Part shown: one piece after another, positions 43,928-53,062 of the stretch
How the letters are laid out: each line of letters starts with the position of its first letter
How positions within the stretch are numbered: position 1 is the first letter of the stretch
Notes under the pieces: model-generated
Told to the model about the DNA's origin: nothing
The model's input: only the letters and a program-made list of their open reading frames with translations
The model's database searches: none
Position numbers and translations under genes: made by a program
Origin: Paucimonas lemoignei
GTDB lineage: Bacteria > Pseudomonadota > Gammaproteobacteria > Pseudomonadales > Pseudomonadaceae
DNA: 64,000 nucleotides
Reading direction: 5' to 3'
Assembly (NCBI GenBank): GCA_900475325.1
Contig: LS483371.1
Location: forward strand, 4,588,001-4,652,000

Positions 43928-46900
43928 CTACCCCTCCACCTGCCCCCACTGCTTGCTCAAACGCTTGTCGGACACCGGCATTTTGGTGCCCAGTTGCTGG
44001 GCGAACAGTGAGACGCGGTATTCCTCCAGCCACCAGCGGTAGGCGGTGAGTTCCGGGTCGCGTTTGCCTTCCTGGGCGTGTTTGCTGGCGCGGGCCTGGT
44101 ATTGCGCCCACAAGCCTGCAAGCTCGATGCTCCAGACCCGGTCTTTCTGGACCTGGCCGGGGAGTTTCTCCAGGCGCATTTCGATGGATTTCAGGTAGCG
44201 CGGCAGTTCCTTGAGCCACTGGGCCGGGGTTTCGCGGACAAAGCCCGGATAGACCAGGTTGCCCAGCTGCGACTTGATGTCGTTGAGTGCCACGGCTTCG
44301 GCCAGGTTGATCTTGCCTTTGAAGCGCTTCTGCAAACCGTGCCAGAGCTTGAGGATTTCAAGCGTCAGCTTCGCCAGACGTTCAGCGTGTTCGGTCCAGG
44401 CGCCGCGTTTGCGTTCGGCCAGGGCCAGTAGCCCGGCGCCATCGCGCGGCAACGCGGGTTCGCCTTCCAGCACGCAGCTGTCGAGGCTGGCCAGCAGGAT
44501 GTCTTCGACCAGCGCATCAATGCGCCCCAGTTCCCGGTGCAACAAGGCCAGCTCGGTTTGCCCTGGCAGTTTGCTGCGCAGGAACTTTGCGGGCTCGGCC
44601 AGCTGTTGAAGCAACAAACGCTGCAAGGCGCGGCGATGCTGATACTCCGCCTCGGCAGCGGTGGAGAAGCGCCCTTCCTTGACGGTGCCCGCCTCTTCCA
44701 CCAGCGCCGGGTAAACCGTCATGGACAACCCGGCGATGTTCTGCTGAGTTTTTGCCGCCACCGGGGCGAAGACTTTCGCCTCCACCGGTTGCTGGCTTTT
44801 CGCCGTTTGCGGGACCGCCAATGCAGCCTGACTGGCCTCGGCAAAGCGTGCGGTCAACTCGTCCAGCTCGCGACCTTCGCCGAGGAACTTGCCGCTGCCG
44901 TCGACGATTTCCAGGTTCATCTTCAAGTGGCTTTCAAGCTGCTGCGTCGCTTCGGCCCAGGCCTCGTCGCTGACCCGCGCACCGGTCATGCGCAGGAGTT
45001 CGCGGCCCAAGGCTTGGGGCAGCGAACCTTCGCCAAAGGTAATGCGCTGCAACGCCGCCTTGATGAAGTCCGGCACCGGCACGAAGTTCTTGCGGACCGC
45101 CTTGGGCAGGTTGCGCACCAGGGCAATGCATTTGGTTTCCAGCAGCCCCGGCACCAGCCACTCCAGACGCTCGGCGGGCAGCGAAAGCAACAGCGGCGCA
45201 GGCACGCGCAGTGTGACGCCATCGCGGGGATGGTTGGGCTCGAAGTGGTAAGTCAGCGGCAGGGTCAGGTCGCCCAGCTTGAGGGTGTCCGGGTAGTAAG
45301 CGGCAGTGACTTCGTTGGCCTCGCGAGCCAGCACGTCTTCTTCACGCATGATCAACAGCTGTGGGTTCTTCTGACTCTCGGTTTTGTACCAATGATCAAA
45401 GGTCGCGGTCTGGTGGATCTCCGCCGGGATGCGTGCTTCGTAGAAGCTGTACATCGTGTCTTCGTCAGCCAGGATGTCGCGACGGCGGGCCTTGGCTTCC
45501 AGTTCGTCGAGGGTTTCCAACAGCTTGGCGTTGGCACTCAGGCACTTGGCCCGGGTATTGATCTCGCCACGCACCAGCCCTTCGCGGATAAACAGCTCAC
45601 GGGACACCACCGGATCAATCGGGCCGTAATGCACGGGCCGGCGACCGATCACGATCAGGCCAAACAAGGTGATCTGTTCGAACGCGACGACCTGACCACG
45701 CTTTTTCTCCCAATGGGGTTCGAAGTGGTTCTTCTTGATCAAGTGCCCGGCCAGAGGTTCGATCCAGTCGGAGTCGATCTTGGCGACCATGCGTGCATAC
45801 AGTTTGGTGGTTTCCACCAGCTCGGCGGTCATCAGCCATTGCGGACGTTTTCTACCAAGACCCGATGACGGGTGAATCCAGAAACGCCGCTGCCGCGCAC
45901 CCAGGTAATCGCCCTCTTCCGCTTTCTGGCCGATCTGGCTGAGCAACCCGGACAGGATCGCCTTGTGGAATTTCGGGTAATCGGCCGGCTCTTTGTTGAC
46001 CGTCAATTGCAGGTCGCGGCAGATCAGGCTCAACTGACGATGAGCATCGCGCCATTCACGCAGGCGCAGGTAATTGAGGAAATTGCGGCGGCACCAGTTG
46101 CGCAGCGGGCTGGCAGTCAAGGCCTGACGCTGCTCTTCAAAGCCACGCCACAGATTGACCAGACCGGCGAAGTCCGAGTCGGCGTCTTTCCATTGTGCGT
46201 GGGCCTGGTCCGCCGCTTGCTGGCGTTCCGGTGGACGCTCGCGAGCGTCCTGCACGGACATGGCGCTGGCCACGATCAATACTTCCTGCAAACTGCCCTG
46301 CTTCGCCGCTTCCAGCAACATGCGACCCATGCGCGGGTCCACCGGCAAGCGCGCCAATTGGCGGCCCAGCGGGGTCAGCTGGTTTTCGCGGTTGACCGCT
46401 GACAGCTCCTGCAACAGGTTGAAACCGTCGCTGATGGCCTTGCCGTCCGGCGGTTCGATGAACGGGAAGTCGGTGATCTCGCCTAGGCGCAGATGCAGCA
46501 TCTGCAGGATCACGGCGGCGAGGTTAGTGCGCAGGATTTCCGGGTCGGTAAATTCCGGACGCCCGTTGAAATCTTCTTCGCTGTACAACCGCACACACAG
46601 CCCCGGCTCGACCCGGCCGCAACGGCCTTTACGCTGGTTGGCGCTGGCCTGGGACACGGCTTCGATCGGCAGGCGCTGAACCTTGGCGCGATAGCTGTAG
46701 CGGCTGATGCGCGCGGTGCCGGTGTCGATAACGTAACGGATGCCTGGCACGGTCAGGGAGGTTTCCGCAACGTTAGTGGCCAGCACCACACGACGGCCGG
46801 GGTGTGACTGGAAAATCCGCTGCTGCTCGGCAGGCGACAGGCGCGCGTAGAGCGGCAGGATTTCCGTGTGTTTGAGTTGCGCCTTGCGGAGCATTTCGGC

Positions 46901-47839
46901 AGCGTCGCGGATTTCCCGTTCGCCGGGCAGAAACACCAGCACATCGCCGGGGCTCTTGCGTTCGCTGCGCTCAAAAGCCGCCAGCTCGTCGAGGGTGGCG
47001 AGAATCGCCTGATCGACGGTCAGGTCGTCTTCAACGCTGTTGCCCTCCTCGTCCTGCTGGGAGGTCAGCGGGCGATACCAGGTTTCCACCGGGAAGGTCC
47101 GGCCGGAAACCTCGACGATAGGCGCGTCGTTGAAGTGCTCGGAAAAGCGCTGCAAGTCGATGGTCGCCGAGGTGATGATGACTTTCAGGTCCGGGCGACG
47201 GGGCAGCAGGGTTTTCAGGTAGCCGAGCAGGAAGTCGATGTTCAGGCTGCGTTCGTGGGCTTCGTCGACGATGATCGTGTCGTAGCGCTCAAGAAAGCGG
47301 TCGTGCTGGGTTTCAGCCAGCAGGATGCCGTCGGTCATCAGCTTGATCAGGGTGCTGCTGTCGCTTTGGTCTTCGAATCGGACCTGATAGCCGACCAGCG
47401 CACCCAGCGGCGTGCCCAGCTCTTCTGCAACCCGGCTGCCGACACTGCGCGCCGCAATCCTGCGCGGTTGGGTATGGCCGATCAGGCCGTGTTGGCCGCG
47501 GCCGATTTCCAGGCAGATTTTCGGCAACTGAGTGGTTTTACCCGAGCCCGTCTCACCGGCAATGATCAGCACCTGGTTTTTGAGCAACGCCTCTTTGATT
47601 TCGTCGCGCTTGGCGGCAATGGGCAGGCTGTCGTCATAACGAATCACCGGCACGCTGTCGCGCCGCGCCGTGACCTGGGCAAACGACGCCTGCACCTTGG
47701 CCACCCACTGCGCCAGCTTTGCCTCGTCGGGCTTCTTGCGCAGCTCATGCGACTGGCGACGCAAGCGATGACGATCGCTGATCATCGCGTGGTCGAGGTT
47801 ATTCAGGAGTTGGTCAATCGAGGGCGTTTGATCGGTCAT
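43928..47839 (-). CDS. hrpA: ATP-dependent RNA helicase HrpA
   Basis: This 1303-residue DEAH-box helicase has GETGSGKT (about 92-99), DEAHERSLN (about 194), SATID, the second RecA domain with QRKGRCGRVEPG, helicase-associated and OB-fold domains, and the large C-terminal DUF3418 region typical of HrpA (about 700-1303). E. coli HrpA is about 1300 residues and acts on stalled or stable ribosomes and mRNA. ATG 47839 begins MTDQTPSIDQLLNNL; the longer frame to 47923 lacks support. HrpA marks the right border of the T6SS island, and in P. aeruginosa an hrpA-type gene also lies next to a vgrG locus. Confidence 0.93.
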   Translation of the reverse strand: MTDQTPSIDQLLNNLDHAMISDRHRLRRQSHELRKKPDEAKLAQWVAKVQASFAQVTARRDSVPVIRYDDSLPIAAKRDEIKEALLKNQVLIIAGETGSGKTTQLPKICLEIGRGQHGLIGHTQPRRIAARSVGSRVAEELGTPLGALVGYQVRFEDQSDSSTLIKLMTDGILLAETQHDRFLERYDTIIVDEAHERSLNIDFLLGYLKTLLPRRPDLKVIITSATIDLQRFSEHFNDAPIVEVSGRTFPVETWYRPLTSQQDEEGNSVEDDLTVDQAILATLDELAAFERSERKSPGDVLVFLPGEREIRDAAEMLRKAQLKHTEILPLYARLSPAEQQRIFQSHPGRRVVLATNVAETSLTVPGIRYVIDTGTARISRYSYRAKVQRLPIEAVSQASANQRKGRCGRVEPGLCVRLYSEEDFNGRPEFTDPEILRTNLAAVILQMLHLRLGEITDFPFIEPPDGKAISDGFNLLQELSAVNRENQLTPLGRQLARLPVDPRMGRMLLEAAKQGSLQEVLIVASAMSVQDARERPPERQQAADQAHAQWKDADSDFAGLVNLWRGFEEQRQALTASPLRNWCRRNFLNYLRLREWRDAHRQLSLICRDLQLTVNKEPADYPKFHKAILSGLLSQIGQKAEEGDYLGARQRRFWIHPSSGLGRKRPQWLMTAELVETTKLYARMVAKIDSDWIEPLAGHLIKKNHFEPHWEKKRGQVVAFEQITLFGLIVIGRRPVHYGPIDPVVSRELFIREGLVRGEINTRAKCLSANAKLLETLDELEAKARRRDILADEDTMYSFYEARIPAEIHQTATFDHWYKTESQKNPQLLIMREEDVLAREANEVTAAYYPDTLKLGDLTLPLTYHFEPNHPRDGVTLRVPAPLLLSLPAERLEWLVPGLLETKCIALVRNLPKAVRKNFVPVPDFIKAALQRITFGEGSLPQALGRELLRMTGARVSDEAWAEATQQLESHLKMNLEIVDGSGKFLGEGRELDELTARFAEASQAALAVPQTAKSQQPVEAKVFAPVAAKTQQNIAGLSMTVYPALVEEAGTVKEGRFSTAAEAEYQHRRALQRLLLQQLAEPAKFLRSKLPGQTELALLHRELGRIDALVEDILLASLDSCVLEGEPALPRDGAGLLALAERKRGAWTEHAERLAKLTLEILKLWHGLQKRFKGKINLAEAVALNDIKSQLGNLVYPGFVRETPAQWLKELPRYLKSIEMRLEKLPGQVQKDRVWSIELAGLWAQYQARASKHAQEGKRDPELTAYRWWLEEYRVSLFAQQLGTKMPVSDKRLSKQWGQVEG

Positions 47840-47929
47840 CAGGTGCGCAAGGTCTTCTGAGGGGTGCAAAGGCGGGGATTGTCGCAGATTTGGCAGGGAT
47901 GATGCAGAGGAGTCGGACAACATCGGACA

Positions 47930-48020
47930 TGTAGGAGTTGTCGGAGGTTACGACGGCGACGAATGCGGTTCGTCTGACACACCGCCTTCGCGACCGTCGT
48001 AACCTCCGATTGCTCCTACA
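47930..48020. repeat. REPIN (GGTTACGACGG type)
   Basis: Left arm TGTAGGAGTTGTCGGAGGTT (from 47930) and right arm AACCTCCGATTGCTCCTACA (to 48020) are inverted copies, with ACGACGG continuing the stem and a loop holding TCTGACACACCGC. This type also makes up the left half of the element near 62.8 kb. Confidence 0.85.
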
Positions 48021-48054
48021 GGTCCTGCGTTTCTTCAGAAATATCTCCGACCGC

Positions 48055-48089
48055 CGAAAAACAACAAACCCCGCACTGGGCGGGGTTTG
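48055..48089 (-). terminator. Terminator of fadD1
   Basis: CAAACCCCGC (48065-48074) and GCGGGGTTTG (48080-48089) form a perfect 10-base stem with a five-base loop. On the minus strand the T-rich run TTGTTGTTTTTC follows. It lies just after the fadD1 stop codon at 48105. Confidence 0.85.
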
Positions 48090-48104
48090 GGTAACTGGCA
48101 ATGC

Positions 48105-49796
48105 CTACTTCTTCAACCCCAACTTCTTCAATTCCTCATCACGCAATTCGCGGCGCAGGATCTTGCCGACGTTGGTGGTAGGCAGCGCGTCGCGGAATTC
48201 GACGCTGCGCGGGACCTTGTAGCCGGTCAGGTTGGCGCGCATGTGTTCCATGACTTGATCCTTGGTCAGGGTCATGCCGGGCTTGACCACAACGAAGACC
48301 TTGATCGCCTCACCGGATTTGTCGTCCGGCACGCCGATGGCTGCGCATTGCAGCACGCCGGGCAGTGTGGCCAACACATCTTCGAGTTCGTTGGGGTACA
48401 CGTTGAAGCCGGAAATCAGGATCATGTCTTTCTTGCGATCAACGATGCGCATATAGCCGTCTGGCTGGATCAGGGCGATATCGCCCGTCTTGAGCCAGCC
48501 CTCGGCGTCGATCATTTCATCGGTGGCTTCCTGGCGCTGCCAGTAGCCTTTCATGACTTGCGGTCCCTTGATGCACAGCTCGCCGATCTCGCCCAGCGGC
48601 AGCTCGTTGCCCGCGTCGTCGATGACTTTGCACAGCGTCGACGGCGCAGGGATGCCGATGGTGCCGATCTGGATTTTCTGATTGGGGTTGCAGCTGGCCA
48701 CTGGGCTGGTTTCGGTCATGCCGTAACCTTCGCAGATCGCGCAGCCGGTCACTTCCTTCCAGCGCTCGGCGGCGGCCAGTTGCAGGGCCATGCCACCGGA
48801 CAGCGTGACTTTGAGGGCCGAGAAGTCCAGGTTGCGGAACTCAGGGCTGTTGCACAACGCGACGAACAGCGTATTGAGGCCCACGAAACCGCTGAACTTC
48901 CATTTGGACAGTTCCTTGACCATGGCGGGCAGGTCGCGGGGGTTGCTGATCAGAATGTTGTGGCTGCCGATAAGCATCATCGACATGCAGTGAAAGGTGA
49001 ACGCGTAGATGTGATAAAGCGGCAGCGGCGTGATGACCACTTCGCAGCCTTCGTTCATGTTCGACCCCATCAACGCCTTGCACTGCAGCATGTTGGCGAT
49101 CAGGTTGCGGTGGGTCAGCATGGCGCCTTTGGCGACGCCCGTGGTGCCGCCGGTATATTGCAACACGGCCACGTCGCCACTGGCAGGTGACGCCTCGGTG
49201 AACGCCTGACCACGACCTTTGTTCAGCACGTCATTGAATTTGATGGCCGCAGGCAGGTGATACGCCGGGACCATCTTTTTGACGTACTTGATCACGCTGT
49301 TGATCAGCAGGCGTTTGAGGGGCGGCAACATGTCCGCCACTTCGGTGACGATCACGTGCTTGATGCCGGTCTTGGGCACGACCTTTTCAGCCAGATGCGC
49401 CATGTTCGCCAGGCACACCAACGCCTTGGCGCCGGAGTCGTTGAACTGGTGTTCCATTTCCCGCGCGGTGTACAGCGGGTTGGTGTTGACCACGGTCAGC
49501 CCGGCGCGCATGGCACCGAAAACAGCGACGGGGTATTGCAGAACGTTGGGCAACTGCACGGCGATACGGTCGCCAGGTTGCAGATCGGTGTGGTGCTGAA
49601 TCCAGGCCGCAAATGCGCCGGATTGCTCGTACAACTCACCATAAGTGAGCGTCTGGCCCAGATTGCTGAAGGCCGGCTTGTTGGCGAAACGCTCACAAGA
49701 CTGCTTCAATACGGCCTGGACGTTTGGGTATTCGTCAGGATTGATCTCGGCAGCAATGCCGGACGGATACTTGTCCTTCCAGAAGTTTTCAATCAT
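48105..49796 (-). CDS. fadD1: Long-chain fatty acid-CoA ligase FadD1
   Basis: This 563-residue adenylate-forming enzyme carries the AMP-binding motif YTGGTTGVAKGA (about 213-224), EGYGMTETSPV (about 355-365), the hinge RIVDRKKDMI and the fatty-acyl CoA ligase signature around LKTGDIALIQPDGY. It activates fatty acids to acyl-CoA at the inner membrane for beta-oxidation. A paralogue lies just upstream on the same strand, the arrangement I recall for PA3299/PA3300 (fadD1/fadD2). ATG 49796 starts MIENFWKDKYPSG and aligns with the paralogue's MQPDFWNDKRPTG; the frame's earlier start at 49916 adds an unrelated leader. Confidence 0.92.
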   Translation of the reverse strand: MIENFWKDKYPSGIAAEINPDEYPNVQAVLKQSCERFANKPAFSNLGQTLTYGELYEQSGAFAAWIQHHTDLQPGDRIAVQLPNVLQYPVAVFGAMRAGLTVVNTNPLYTAREMEHQFNDSGAKALVCLANMAHLAEKVVPKTGIKHVIVTEVADMLPPLKRLLINSVIKYVKKMVPAYHLPAAIKFNDVLNKGRGQAFTEASPASGDVAVLQYTGGTTGVAKGAMLTHRNLIANMLQCKALMGSNMNEGCEVVITPLPLYHIYAFTFHCMSMMLIGSHNILISNPRDLPAMVKELSKWKFSGFVGLNTLFVALCNSPEFRNLDFSALKVTLSGGMALQLAAAERWKEVTGCAICEGYGMTETSPVASCNPNQKIQIGTIGIPAPSTLCKVIDDAGNELPLGEIGELCIKGPQVMKGYWQRQEATDEMIDAEGWLKTGDIALIQPDGYMRIVDRKKDMILISGFNVYPNELEDVLATLPGVLQCAAIGVPDDKSGEAIKVFVVVKPGMTLTKDQVMEHMRANLTGYKVPRSVEFRDALPTTNVGKILRRELRDEELKKLGLKK

Positions 49797-49975
49797 GGAA
49801 GCCGGCTCCTCAGCGACAGCGAATTCTTCACATCGCTTATACGCGATGATTTTCTTGTGTTTTGGAATTTTGCGGTAAACGCTTCGTTGCTTTAGAACTG
49901 GGTATGACAGCGTCAAAAGCGCGCCGAGAGTAGCAGCTTTGCAATAGGTCGCCTAGAGGCAAAGAAGGGCCCCAC

Positions 49976-49991
49976 AGTCACTAAAGTGACT
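49976..49991. promoter_or_regulatory. Palindrome upstream of fadD1
   Basis: AGTCACT-AA-AGTGACT is a perfect seven-base inverted repeat with a two-base spacer, about 180 bases before the fadD1 start codon in a 374-base intergenic region (49797-50170). It could be an operator for a TetR- or GntR-type regulator. It does not look like the PsrA consensus. The rest of the gap holds only a REPIN and no gene. Confidence 0.45.
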
Positions 49992-50080
49992 CAAGAATAG
50001 ATCGCAGTCACGATTAGAGCTTTAAGCCTATTTGTCGCGAATATGGCTGAAATAGGCGGTTTAGGGCAGTAGTTGCATGC

Positions 50081-50155
50081 CTGTAGGAGCTGCCGAAGGC
50101 TGCGAAGCGATTAATCTGATGCACCGCAGTTCGCAGCCTTCGGCAGCTCCTACAG
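50081..50155. repeat. REPIN (GGCTGCGAA type), perfect arms
   Basis: Arms 50081-50106 and 50130-50155 are exact 26-base inverted copies enclosing a 23-base loop. It lies directly after the fadD2 stop, between the two ligase genes, and may lower fadD1 read-through from the fadD2 promoter. Confidence 0.9.
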
Positions 50156-50170
50156 AAATCATGCTTGCCC

Positions 50171-51859
50171 TTAAGCGATATCGCGCAACTCCCGCCTGAG
50201 GATCTTGCCCACTGGCGTCATGGGCAGCGAGTCGCGCAACACGATTTGCTTGGGGACTTTATAGGCGGTGAAGTTCTCTTTGCAGTACAGCTTGAGCTCT
50301 TCAACGCTGACACCCCCTTCACGCGGAACGACAAACAGCTTCACCGCTTCACCTGAACGCTCATCAGGCACGCCGATGACTGCGCAGTTGGCCACACCCG
50401 GGTGGGCCATGATGACGTCTTCGATCTCATTGGGGTAAACATTGAAGCCGGAGACGATGATCAGGTCTTTTTTGCGATCAACAATGCTCACGAACCCGTC
50501 GTGGTCGATCACGGCAATGTCGCCGCTCTTGAACCACCCGTCTGCGTCCATGGCTTCGGCGGTGGCCTCCGGGCGATTCCAGTAACCAAGCATGACCTGC
50601 GGGCCCTTGATGCACAGTTCGCCACGCTCGCCCAGGGGCAACTCGTTGCCTTCATCGTCGATGACTTTCATGGCCGTACCCGGCACCGGAATCCCCACTG
50701 TACCCAGGCGGGATTTGTCGCCATAAGGGTTGGAGCTCGCCACCGGCGAAGTTTCGGTCAGGCCGTAGCCTTCGACAATCCGGCAGCCCGTCATCTGCTC
50801 CCAGCGCTCGGCAGTGGCCTTGACCAGCGCCGTGCCGCCGGAGTTGGTGCTCTTGAGGCTGGAGAAATCCAGCGACTTGAAATCCGGGTGGTTCATCATC
50901 GCCACGAACAGCGTGTTCAAGCCGATCATCGCCGTAAAACGCCACTTGCCCAGTTCCTTGATGAAGCCGCCAATGTCCCGAGGGTTGGTGATCAGAATGT
51001 TGTGGTTGCCGCTGACCATCATGCACATGCAGTTCGCCGTGAATGCATAGATGTGATACAGCGGCAGTGGCGCGATCATGATCTCCTTGCCTTCCTGAAA
51101 CACCGGTCTGCCGTCATTGCCGTGTTGCGACATGCACGCATAAACCTGCTGCATGTTGGCTACCAGATTGCCGTGGCTGAGCATCGCGCCCTTGGCCAGG
51201 CCTGTCGTGCCACCGGTGTATTGCAGCACGGCAACGTTTTCAAGGGTCAGGGGCACCGTCTGCACGGGATGACCACGGCCAAGGCGCAGGGCGTTTTTGA
51301 ACAACGTCGCCTGCGGCAGGTTATAAGCCGGGACCATCTTCTTGACCTTGTCGACGATGGTATTGACCAGCCAGCCTTTGGCGGCAGACTGCATGTCCCC
51401 CATGCGCACTTCGATCAGGTACTGGATGTCGGTATCGGGCAGGACTTCCTGAACCAGCTTGCCGAACAGGTTGAGATAGACGAGCGCCCTGGCGCCGGAA
51501 TCCTTGAATTGGTGGCGCATTTCCCGCGCGGTGTACAACGGATTGGTATTGACCACCACCAGCCCGGCACGCATGGCGCCGAAGACAGCGATGGGGTATT
51601 GCAGAATATTGGGCATCTGCACGGCAATGCGATCACCGGGCTTGAGCTCGGTGTTTTGCTGCAGCCAGGCAGCAAAGGCAGCCGAATGCCGGTCCAGCTC
51701 CGCATACGTCAGGGTCACGCCCATGTTGCTGAACGCGGGCCGGTCGGCAAACTTTCGACAGCTGCGCTCGAACACTTCGACGACCGATTTATAAGCATGC
51801 AAATCGATCCCGGGCGTAACCCCTGTCGGTCGTTTGTCGTTCCAGAAGTCAGGTTGCAT
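50171..51859 (-). CDS. fadD2: Long-chain fatty acid-CoA ligase FadD2
   Basis: This 562-residue paralogue of the neighbouring ligase has YTGGTTGLAKGA (about 212-223), EGYGLTETSPV (about 353-363), GDIAVIDHDGF and RKKDLIIVSGFNVYPNEIED-type text near the C-terminal hinge. It makes acyl-CoA from fatty acids. Gene order (hydrolase divergent, FadD1 downstream) matches the P. aeruginosa fadD2-fadD1 locus. ATG 51859 starts MQPDFWNDKRP; no strong ribosome site is visible. The divergent promoter region holds a 15-base palindrome at 51904-51918 that may control both directions. Confidence 0.9.
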   Translation of the reverse strand: MQPDFWNDKRPTGVTPGIDLHAYKSVVEVFERSCRKFADRPAFSNMGVTLTYAELDRHSAAFAAWLQQNTELKPGDRIAVQMPNILQYPIAVFGAMRAGLVVVNTNPLYTAREMRHQFKDSGARALVYLNLFGKLVQEVLPDTDIQYLIEVRMGDMQSAAKGWLVNTIVDKVKKMVPAYNLPQATLFKNALRLGRGHPVQTVPLTLENVAVLQYTGGTTGLAKGAMLSHGNLVANMQQVYACMSQHGNDGRPVFQEGKEIMIAPLPLYHIYAFTANCMCMMVSGNHNILITNPRDIGGFIKELGKWRFTAMIGLNTLFVAMMNHPDFKSLDFSSLKSTNSGGTALVKATAERWEQMTGCRIVEGYGLTETSPVASSNPYGDKSRLGTVGIPVPGTAMKVIDDEGNELPLGERGELCIKGPQVMLGYWNRPEATAEAMDADGWFKSGDIAVIDHDGFVSIVDRKKDLIIVSGFNVYPNEIEDVIMAHPGVANCAVIGVPDERSGEAVKLFVVPREGGVSVEELKLYCKENFTAYKVPKQIVLRDSLPMTPVGKILRRELRDIA

Positions 51860-51903
51860 TTGTTTTTATCCTCTTACCTGAGAGTCGCTGCGGGCTTGCC
51901 CGA

Positions 51904-51918
51904 CGTTAGCAGCTAACG
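51904..51918. promoter_or_regulatory. Palindrome in the fadD2/hydrolase divergent promoter
   Basis: CGTTAGC-A-GCTAACG is a perfect seven-base inverted repeat around one base, 45 bases upstream of fadD2 and about 137 before the hydrolase gene. The position fits an operator, for example for a TetR-family fatty-acid regulator; the regulator is unknown. Confidence 0.5.
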
Positions 51919-52054
51919 CGAGGAAGGCAAATATGGCGGGGTGCAACATCATTACCATGAATTACAGAGCTGACCGGCCCGCGATTGGTCATCCGCTATA
52001 CACTCCAGAGAACGTGCCATGGCAAGGTGTACCACTGCAGCTCAAGGAGTCGTC

Positions 52055-52999
52055 ATGAAACAGCAGGCCTTTTGGCTCGACGCCAGTGACCACAGCCGGA
52101 TATTCGTCAATGCGTGGCTGCCCGACCCGCCACCCAGAGGCGTGGTGATGCTCGCTCACGGCATGGCCGAGCACAGCGGCCGTTACGCAAGGCTCGGTGC
52201 GGCGCTGTGCCAGGCAGGCTTTGCCTTGTATGCCCATGATCAACGCGGGCACGGTAAAACGGCCGCCCAAGGCATGCTCGGGCACTACGCCGACGACCAG
52301 GGCTGGAGCAAGGTGGTGGGCGATCTGGCCAGCGTGAATCAGGCCGTAGGCCAGCGGCATTCAGACGCGCCGGTGTTTCTGCTCGGTCACAGCATGGGCA
52401 GTTACGTCGCCCAGGCTTATCTGATGCACCATGGCGCCGGGTTGCAGGGGGCGATTCTCAGTGGCTCGAACTTTCAGCCAGTGGCCCTTTATCGCAGCGC
52501 CCGCTTGATCGCACGCGCCGAACGGCTGCGCCAGGGCCGGACCGGGCGCAGTCAGTTGATCGAGTGGCTGTCGTTCGGCACGTTCAACAACGCCTTCAAG
52601 CCGGTGCGTACGCCCTTCGACTGGCTGAGCCGTGACACCACCGAAGTCGACCGCTATATGCAGGACCCGCTGTGTGGCTTTCGCTGCACCAATCAGTTCT
52701 GGTTTGACCTGCTCGGTGGCCTGCAGCAAATCAGCAAGCCCGCCAACCTCGCGCAGATCGATCCGGGGTTGCCGCTGCTCATCATCGGCGGTGAATGTGA
52801 TCCGGTGAGCGAGGGCAAGCGTCTCAAGGATCTTGCTGACGCATTGGGCGCAGCTGGGCATCAGCATGTGCAGCTCACGGTCTACCCGCACGCGCGACAC
52901 GAAGTGTTCAATGAAACCAACCGCGATGACGTCACCCGCGATGTGATCGCCTGGCTGGAACAGGCACTGCAACAGCCAAGGCCGCGCCGGGCGGAGTAA
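52055..52999 (+). CDS. Alpha/beta hydrolase, monoacylglycerol-lipase type
   Basis: This 314-residue hydrolase has the Hydrolase_4/lysophospholipase layout: LAHGMAEHSGRY (about 33-44), YAHDQRGHGKT (about 60-70), nucleophile GHSMGS near Ser116, acid in GGECDPVSEG and catalytic His in YPHARHEVFNE. Such enzymes cleave monoglycerides or lysolipids and would feed fatty acids to the neighbouring ligases. No signal peptide is present, so it is cytosolic or membrane-associated. AAGGAG five bases before ATG 52055 fixes the start. It is divergent from fadD2 and followed after 63 bases by phaJ1, probably one transcript. Confidence 0.87.
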   Translation: MKQQAFWLDASDHSRIFVNAWLPDPPPRGVVMLAHGMAEHSGRYARLGAALCQAGFALYAHDQRGHGKTAAQGMLGHYADDQGWSKVVGDLASVNQAVGQRHSDAPVFLLGHSMGSYVAQAYLMHHGAGLQGAILSGSNFQPVALYRSARLIARAERLRQGRTGRSQLIEWLSFGTFNNAFKPVRTPFDWLSRDTTEVDRYMQDPLCGFRCTNQFWFDLLGGLQQISKPANLAQIDPGLPLLIIGGECDPVSEGKRLKDLADALGAAGHQHVQLTVYPHARHEVFNETNRDDVTRDVIAWLEQALQQPRPRRAE

Positions 53000-53062
53000 G
53001 CGCGCTGTTACAATCGTTTGGCGCCGCGATGGCAATCCATCTTCAACCGTTCAGGATCACCC

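Noticed and set aside
44537..45868. 443-codon open frame on the plus strand
   Set aside because: It is antisense to hrpA, with low-complexity translation and no ribosome site. It is a shadow frame.
50402..51916. 504-codon open frame on the plus strand
   Set aside because: It covers fadD2 in antisense. FadD2 has complete adenylation motifs, and the plus-strand text has no recognisable fold.
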